A stretch of 55,581 bases of DNA, taken from NCBI RefSeq assembly GCF_001542415.1, contig NZ_LNCU01000030.1, forward strand, positions 78,884-134,464, in the 5' to 3' direction. The notes beneath the pieces are model-generated. The model saw only the letters and a list, made by a program, of their open reading frames with translations. It was not told the DNA's origin and searched no databases. The position numbers and the translations under genes were made by a program. This document shows, piece after piece, positions 52,325-55,581 of this stretch (position 1 is its first letter; each line of letters begins with the position of its first letter). The stretch comes from Bradyrhizobium macuxiense. GTDB taxonomy: Bacteria > Pseudomonadota > Alphaproteobacteria > Rhizobiales > Xanthobacteraceae.

Positions 52325-52702
52325 ATGCCGCTGCATCTCGAACGGGTAGAATGGACACAATCGCCGCCGCTCGCGCCCGGCGATGGTCCGATCGATCTCG
52401 ACCATCTCCGGCGCATGACGCTGGGCGACCAGGGTCTCGAGCGAGAGGTGCTGGCGATGTTCTCGGCCCAGTCGGCCCGGATCTTCGGCGAACTGGCAGC
52501 CTTGCCGGCCGAGGCACCCGTCCACGCCCACACACTGAAGGGATCGGCACGGGCGATCGGCGCGTTTGGCGTGGCCGACGCCGTCGTCCGACTGGAAACG
52601 GCGTTTTCCAGCGGTTCCGACCCGTCGCAGCCGCTTGCCGAACTCGGCACCGTCATTGCCGAAGCGCGCGCCGCAATCGACCTGATCCTGCAGCAGTCCT
52701 AG
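52325..52702 (+). CDS. Histidine phosphotransfer (Hpt) domain protein
   Basis: 125 residues: a four-helix bundle with the phospho-acceptor motif HTLKGSARAIGA (His in AHTLKGS, about residue 73). Such proteins pass phosphoryl groups between hybrid kinases and response regulators; the alphaproteobacterial example is ChpT, but this is a monomeric Hpt type. The ATG at 52325 has AGGGAC upstream; an ATG at 52265 would add 20 residues without conservation. No kinase or response regulator gene is in the window. Confidence 0.85.
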   Translation: MPLHLERVEWTQSPPLAPGDGPIDLDHLRRMTLGDQGLEREVLAMFSAQSARIFGELAALPAEAPVHAHTLKGSARAIGAFGVADAVVRLETAFSSGSDPSQPLAELGTVIAEARAAIDLILQQS

Positions 52703-52864
52703 CTGCAGATCCCTCCAGGGCCTGCAAAAATGGCCCGTGACCAATCCCAGACTGGCCGGCAGGTTTTCAGTCCCCGGCGCTAGCGCTGTGCGGAGCGACC
52801 CGTTATACGACTGCCGGGGACCTTTCCATCCATAGTCCGGCGTATTCCGGCAGCACGAGCGATC

Positions 52865-53185
52865 ATGGCCAAAATCCACTTTATCGACCATTCCGGCGAG
52901 AAACGCACCATTGAGATCGAGAACGGCGCGACCGTAATGGAAGGGGCGATCCGCAACGCAATTCCCGGCATCGAAGCCGAGTGCGGCGGCGCCTGCGCCT
53001 GTGCGACCTGCCACGTCTATGTCGATGAAGCCTGGCGTGAGAAGGTCGGCGCTCCTTCGCCGATGGAAGAGGACATGCTGGACTTTGGCTTCGACGTGCG
53101 GCCGAACTCGCGGTTGTCCTGCCAGATCAAGGTGACCGACGAACTCGATGGTCTCGTCGTGTCGACGCCAGAGCGGCAGGCCTAG
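52865..53185 (+). CDS. 2Fe-2S ferredoxin, adrenodoxin/FdxB type
   Basis: 106 residues with the [2Fe-2S] ligands C40-x5-C46-x2-C49 ([11 protein letters not shown]) and C86 (RLSCQIKV), and the adrenodoxin-type beginning [20 protein letters not shown]. It donates electrons to cytochrome P450s or Fe-S assembly. It is a separate gene with no P450 nearby. It is not the ferredoxin of the dioxygenase, which is a Rieske type encoded at 30769. A repeat and two IS elements follow immediately. Confidence 0.95.
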   Translation: MAKIHFIDHSGEKRTIEIENGATVMEGAIRNAIPGIEAECGGACACATCHVYVDEAWREKVGAPSPMEEDMLDFGFDVRPNSRLSCQIKVTDELDGLVVSTPERQA

Positions 53186-53190
53186 ACTCT

Positions 53191-53323
53191 AAAGCGCTTT
53201 CGAGCGAAGTGGACACCGGTTCGCGTACAGAAAGCGCGGCAAGACAAGAATCTCAAGACAAGACTCTCAAGACAAGAATCTAGAGCTTCGGTTCTGGTCC
53301 CACCAGAACCGACAATGCTCTAG
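53191..53323. repeat. Palindromic intergenic repeat element, 3' edge abutting an IS
   Basis: Starts with the palindrome AAAGCGCTTT (53191-53200) and has GAAGTGGACACCGGTTCGCG, three 14-bp direct repeats, and nested inverted repeats: CTAGAGC (53280-53286) with GCTCTAG (53317-53323), and TCGGTTCTGGT (53288-53298) with ACCAGAACCGA (53302-53312) around CCC. I recognise this sequence type as a multicopy intergenic element in Bradyrhizobium. It follows the ferredoxin stop and could terminate its transcript. Confidence 0.75.
53240..53281 (+). repeat. Three tandem 14-bp repeats
   Basis: CAAGACAAGAATCT at 53240-53253 and 53268-53281, with CAAGACAAGACTCT (one change) between. Lies within the palindromic element; copy number may vary between strains. 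Confidence 0.85.
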
Positions 53324-53392
53324 GCAGTGTGGACTCTAGGGATTCCCTTTTGAGAGCAAATCAGATTCAAGGCTTCTTTTTGGGAGGCGGCC

Positions 53393-53773
53393 TTGGGTGT
53401 GATGGATCGTTTGGTGTTGAGCGACGCGGCCTGGGAGCGGATGGCGCCGCTCATTATCGGCCGGCCTGACCAGAAGGGTTCGACCGGACGCGACAACCGG
53501 ATGTTCGTGGAAGGGGTGCTCTGGATCGTGCGCACGGGCTCTCCCTGGCGTGATCTTCCGGAGGTGTTCGGGGACTGGAACAGCGTGTTTCGGCGCTTCA
53601 GTCGATGGAGCACCAAGGGGGTCTGGTTACGGATCTTCGAGGCGATGTCCGATGATCCGGACTTCGAATATCTGATCGTCGATTCCACCATCGTCCGGGC
53701 GCATCAGCACGCCGCCGGGGCGAAAAAAGGGGGTCTGAAGATCAAGCGATCGGGCGCTCGCGCGGTGGCTTGA
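53393..53773 (+). CDS. IS5-family transposase, OrfA (N-terminal part)
   Basis: 126 residues: the N-terminal domain (WERMAPLIIGRP, GVLWIVRTGSPWRDLPEVFG) and the first catalytic Asp (YLIVDSTIVRAHQHAAG). The TTG at 53393 is preferred because GGGAGG lies five bases upstream; an ATG at 53402 is possible. The frame stops after an A6G5 run; the catalytic remainder is in OrfB. Confidence 0.85.
   Translation: MGVMDRLVLSDAAWERMAPLIIGRPDQKGSTGRDNRMFVEGVLWIVRTGSPWRDLPEVFGDWNSVFRRFSRWSTKGVWLRIFEAMSDDPDFEYLIVDSTIVRAHQHAAGAKKGGLKIKRSGARAVA
53723..53733 (+). promoter_or_regulatory. Frameshift site joining OrfA and OrfB
   Basis: A run of six A then five G. A -1 shift here turns the reading into RGSEDQAIGRSRGGLSTKI, which restores the standard IS5-family sequence between the two catalytic Asp residues, while frame 0 gives an unrelated tail. 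The site is suited to ribosomal or transcriptional slippage. Confidence 0.7.
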
Positions 53774-54156
53774 GCACCAAGATACATATGGCCGTTCGCG
53801 GCTTGGGATGTCCCGTGCGGTTCACGCTCACCGCAGGTCAGAAGGGTGATGCACCGCAAGCCGCCACACTGATCGATGGATTGCCCGCCGAGGTCGTCAT
53901 GGCCGATGCGGCCTATGATGCGGATCACTTACGCCAGGCCATCGCAGCAAAGGGCGCGCTCGCCGTCATCCCCAACAACCCTTCACGCGCTCTCAAATAT
54001 CCGCTCGACAAGCATCTCTATGCCCAGCGACATCTTGTCGAATGCTGCTTCAGTAAGCTCAAGCAGTTCCGGCGCGTCGCTACACGCTTCGAAAAGACAG
54101 CTAGAAATTACCAAGCCGTCGTCACTCTTGCTGCTATCGTCCTATGGATGCGGTAA
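53770..54156 (+). CDS. IS5-family transposase, OrfB (catalytic C-terminal part)
   Basis: 128 residues with the second Asp (VMADAAYDADHLR) and the catalytic Glu region (LVECCFSKLKQFRRVATRFEK). Its nominal TTG start is inside family sequence (GGLSTKIHMAV), so the protein is almost surely made as a -1 frameshift fusion with OrfA (about 254 residues). No inactivating change is seen; the element could be active. Confidence 0.85.
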   Translation: MSTKIHMAVRGLGCPVRFTLTAGQKGDAPQAATLIDGLPAEVVMADAAYDADHLRQAIAAKGALAVIPNNPSRALKYPLDKHLYAQRHLVECCFSKLKQFRRVATRFEKTARNYQAVVTLAAIVLWMR

Positions 54157-54173
54157 CTGTCCACACGACCTAG

Positions 54174-55581
54174 CATTACAGTTGTCTTTTTGCTTTGAGG
54201 TGCGCCCGTTGAGCTGCCGCCTGGTGGGCTCTGCGCCAGAAGGACCAAGCGATGATGAGCGCGGGTTCGATCCGCGTGCGATGAAGTCTGATGGCAATGC
54301 GGCGGATTTCCTGGAGTGACCAGCGGATCAGTTTGGGGGCGGTTTTGTTTTGGCTTTTGCCGCGTGGCGCCGTTTCGTTTTTTTGGGCGGCGTCGGATTG
54401 GCGGCGATGCCGGATTGCGGCCATCATGGCGAATGCGAGCATCACCAAGGACACGTGACGGTGCCAGCCATGCCAGGATCTGCTCTCGTTGTGATCGAGC
54501 CCGAATTCGTTTTTCGCAGTTTCAAAGCTGTCTTCGATCGCCCATCGATGGCCTTCGACCGCGACCAGCGTTTCAATTGATGTTCCTGCCGGGCACCAGG
54601 TCGAGAAGAAGGCGAGGTCATCATCAGCGATACGACGCCGGATCAGCAGACCGCGTGTCCAAAGACCTTGATCGACGCTGTTGAATTCTTCGGCATCGAG
54701 ATCGGCTAGTTCGAGATAACACCAATCGTGCAGCCGCGGTCCTTTGGTTCCGGCACCGGCCGACAGGCGCTTCCAGTCGGATGGGCGTCGCGTCCGGGCG
54801 AGTTCCGCAGCCGTCCCGGCGACCGGCGGTCGCTTGCCCCAGGATCGGAATACATGAGCGCTGTTGACCCCAAGCACGTAGCCCTTGCCGGCCCGACGCA
54901 ATTGCTGTTCGAGGTCGCCAACACCGTAAACGGTATCGCCGGCAACCCAGTTGAATGGGACAGACGCCGCTATCGCCCGTGCGATCATTCTCGTCGCAAG
55001 CTTTGGCTTGGTCGCAAAACCGACGTCGGCAGGCACGTATGTGGCTTCCAGGCGATCTGGATCGTCGGTCCATTCCTTCGGAAGATATAATGCGCGATCG
55101 ATGAACGCATGGCCATGACGCGAAACGTAGGTAGCGAACACGCCGATCTGGCAGTTCGTAATCTTGCCTGCCGAACCGGTGTATTGCCGCGCCACGCCGC
55201 ACGACGCCTTCCCCTGTTTGAGAAAGCCGGTCTCGTCGATGACGAGGACCGCATCGTCGTCTGCCAAATGCTCCATCACATAGTCGCGGACAATATCGCG
55301 CAAGGCATCGGCATCCCAATCGCTGCGACCCAAGATCGCCTGTTGCCGCCAAGGACCAGGATCGCCAGCGGCCTCCGCGCGCATCCAACCGGTCTTGCGT
55401 TGCTCATCACCGAGCAGACCTTCCAGAAACAGGCCCGCGTTCCTCGCAACACGTTCTTGCCCGAACAGCGGACGTATCCGCTTCTTAACCTCCCGAAGCG
55501 ACGCAGCCCACAACGCAAGCGTCTCTTCAACTGACGCTGCCTGCGCCCACAATCTTCGAATCATGGTTGCCCATGGATTCA
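54174..55581 (-). mobile_element. IS701-type insertion sequence, far end outside window
   Basis: One end is at about 54174, just after CTAG; the transposase stop is only two bases inside it. The other end is beyond base 55581. IS701 elements make 4-bp target duplications, so the shared CTAG may belong to this element, to the IS5-type one, or to both. Confidence 0.65.
54176..55564 (-). CDS. IS701-family transposase
   Basis: 462 residues, DDE type: VIDETGFLKQG carries the first Asp, GDTVYG the second, and RWAIEDSFETAKNEFGLDHNE the Glu. RPLFGQERVARNAGLFLEGLLG at the N-terminus and WHRHVSLVMLAFAMM after the Glu are typical of the family. It appears intact from the ATG at 55564. Its coding bias and GC match those of the host, as is common for resident Bradyrhizobium IS elements. 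Confidence 0.9.
   Translation of the reverse strand: MIRRLWAQAASVEETLALWAASLREVKKRIRPLFGQERVARNAGLFLEGLLGDEQRKTGWMRAEAAGDPGPWRQQAILGRSDWDADALRDIVRDYVMEHLADDDAVLVIDETGFLKQGKASCGVARQYTGSAGKITNCQIGVFATYVSRHGHAFIDRALYLPKEWTDDPDRLEATYVPADVGFATKPKLATRMIARAIAASVPFNWVAGDTVYGVGDLEQQLRRAGKGYVLGVNSAHVFRSWGKRPPVAGTAAELARTRRPSDWKRLSAGAGTKGPRLHDWCYLELADLDAEEFNSVDQGLWTRGLLIRRRIADDDLAFFSTWCPAGTSIETLVAVEGHRWAIEDSFETAKNEFGLDHNESRSWHGWHRHVSLVMLAFAMMAAIRHRRQSDAAQKNETAPRGKSQNKTAPKLIRWSLQEIRRIAIRLHRTRIEPALIIAWSFWRRAHQAAAQRAHLKAKRQL

Larger units (their letters stand above)
53324..54169 (+). mobile_element. Complete IS5-family (IS427-group-like) insertion sequence
   Basis: 846 bp. CTAG stands on both sides (53320-53323 and 54170-54173), the likely target duplication. 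The ends share an inverted repeat: GTGTGGAC at 53327-53334 against GTCCACAC at 54159-54166, with weaker matches inward. Inside are two overlapping transposase frames in the -1 register, the pattern of IS427-group elements. Its left CTAG is also the last four bases of the palindromic repeat. Confidence 0.82.

Noticed and set aside
52865..53185. Ferredoxin as the missing partner of the dioxygenase
   Set aside because: It is an adrenodoxin-type 2Fe-2S protein 20 kb away, and the operon already has its own Rieske ferredoxin.
53240..53281. Short direct repeats as a CRISPR array
   Set aside because: The 14-bp units are contiguous, with no spacers and no cas genes.

Overview
The window looks like chromosomal DNA of a Bradyrhizobium-like alphaproteobacterium (Rhizobiales/Nitrobacteraceae). 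I infer this from the high-GC coding style, a 2051-residue homologue of the rhizobial growth-pole-ring coiled-coil protein (GPR/RgsE), a very large RTX-type glycanase of the kind rhizobia export by type I secretion, palindromic intergenic repeats of the type I associate with Bradyrhizobium, and IS5(IS427)- and IS701-type insertion sequences. No rRNA, tRNA or CRISPR array was seen. No search could be run, so family calls rest on motifs visible in the translated sequence.

Layout. (1) 1-8.7 kb is a surface-polysaccharide/envelope block: the 3' part of a nucleotide-sugar dehydratase/epimerase, a GT2 glycosyltransferase and a flippase-like membrane protein on the minus strand, then manC (GDP-mannose), a Gfo/Idh/MocA sugar dehydrogenase, a DegT-type sugar aminotransferase and murJ on the plus strand. 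The dehydrogenase and aminotransferase together suggest synthesis of an amino-sugar nucleotide. (2) 8.8-14.5 kb holds single housekeeping or redox genes: an unaccompanied CoxL-like molybdoenzyme large subunit (form II AYRGAGR motif), a cytochrome c'/c556, a CHRD protein, a di-haem cytochrome c, a one-domain Lrp/AsnC-type protein and thiD. (3) 14.6-19.3 kb is one gene for a 1539-residue secreted protein with a GH16 glycanase domain inside RTX-like repeats. (4) 19.3-22.6 kb is gene-poor and more AT-rich, with one frameshifted gene. (5) 22.7-26.9 kb encodes an RND efflux adaptor and pump. (6) 27-33 kb carries a TDT/SLAC1-type transporter and a catabolic operon on the minus strand: aromatic-ring dioxygenase alpha, beta, Rieske ferredoxin, MFS transporter and MarR regulator. 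A near-consensus promoter upstream of it is overlaid by a 24-bp palindrome. (7) 33.1-35.7 kb is a decayed accessory stretch with a tyrosine-recombinase remnant, a chain of tiny coupled ORFs and small hypothetical genes. (8) 35.8-45.5 kb returns to core-type genes: an LpxH-like phosphatase coupled to a GT4 glycosyltransferase, threonine dehydratase, a conserved hypothetical, an MFS transporter facing a dipeptide epimerase, and an MlaE/MlaF/MlaD-type lipid ABC transporter. (9) 45.8-53.2 kb has the giant GPR-like protein with thirteen 44-residue repeats, an Hpt protein and a 2Fe-2S ferredoxin. (10) The end is a stack of mobile DNA: a palindromic intergenic repeat, a complete IS5-family element needing a -1 frameshift, and an IS701-type element running off the window.

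The best candidates for new biology are the dioxygenase operon, whose substrate is unknown and whose control region is legible in the sequence; the tandem-repeat architecture of the GPR-like protein; and the coupled chain of very small ORFs at 34.15-34.71 kb. I did not find a clear, wholly undescribed multi-gene system.
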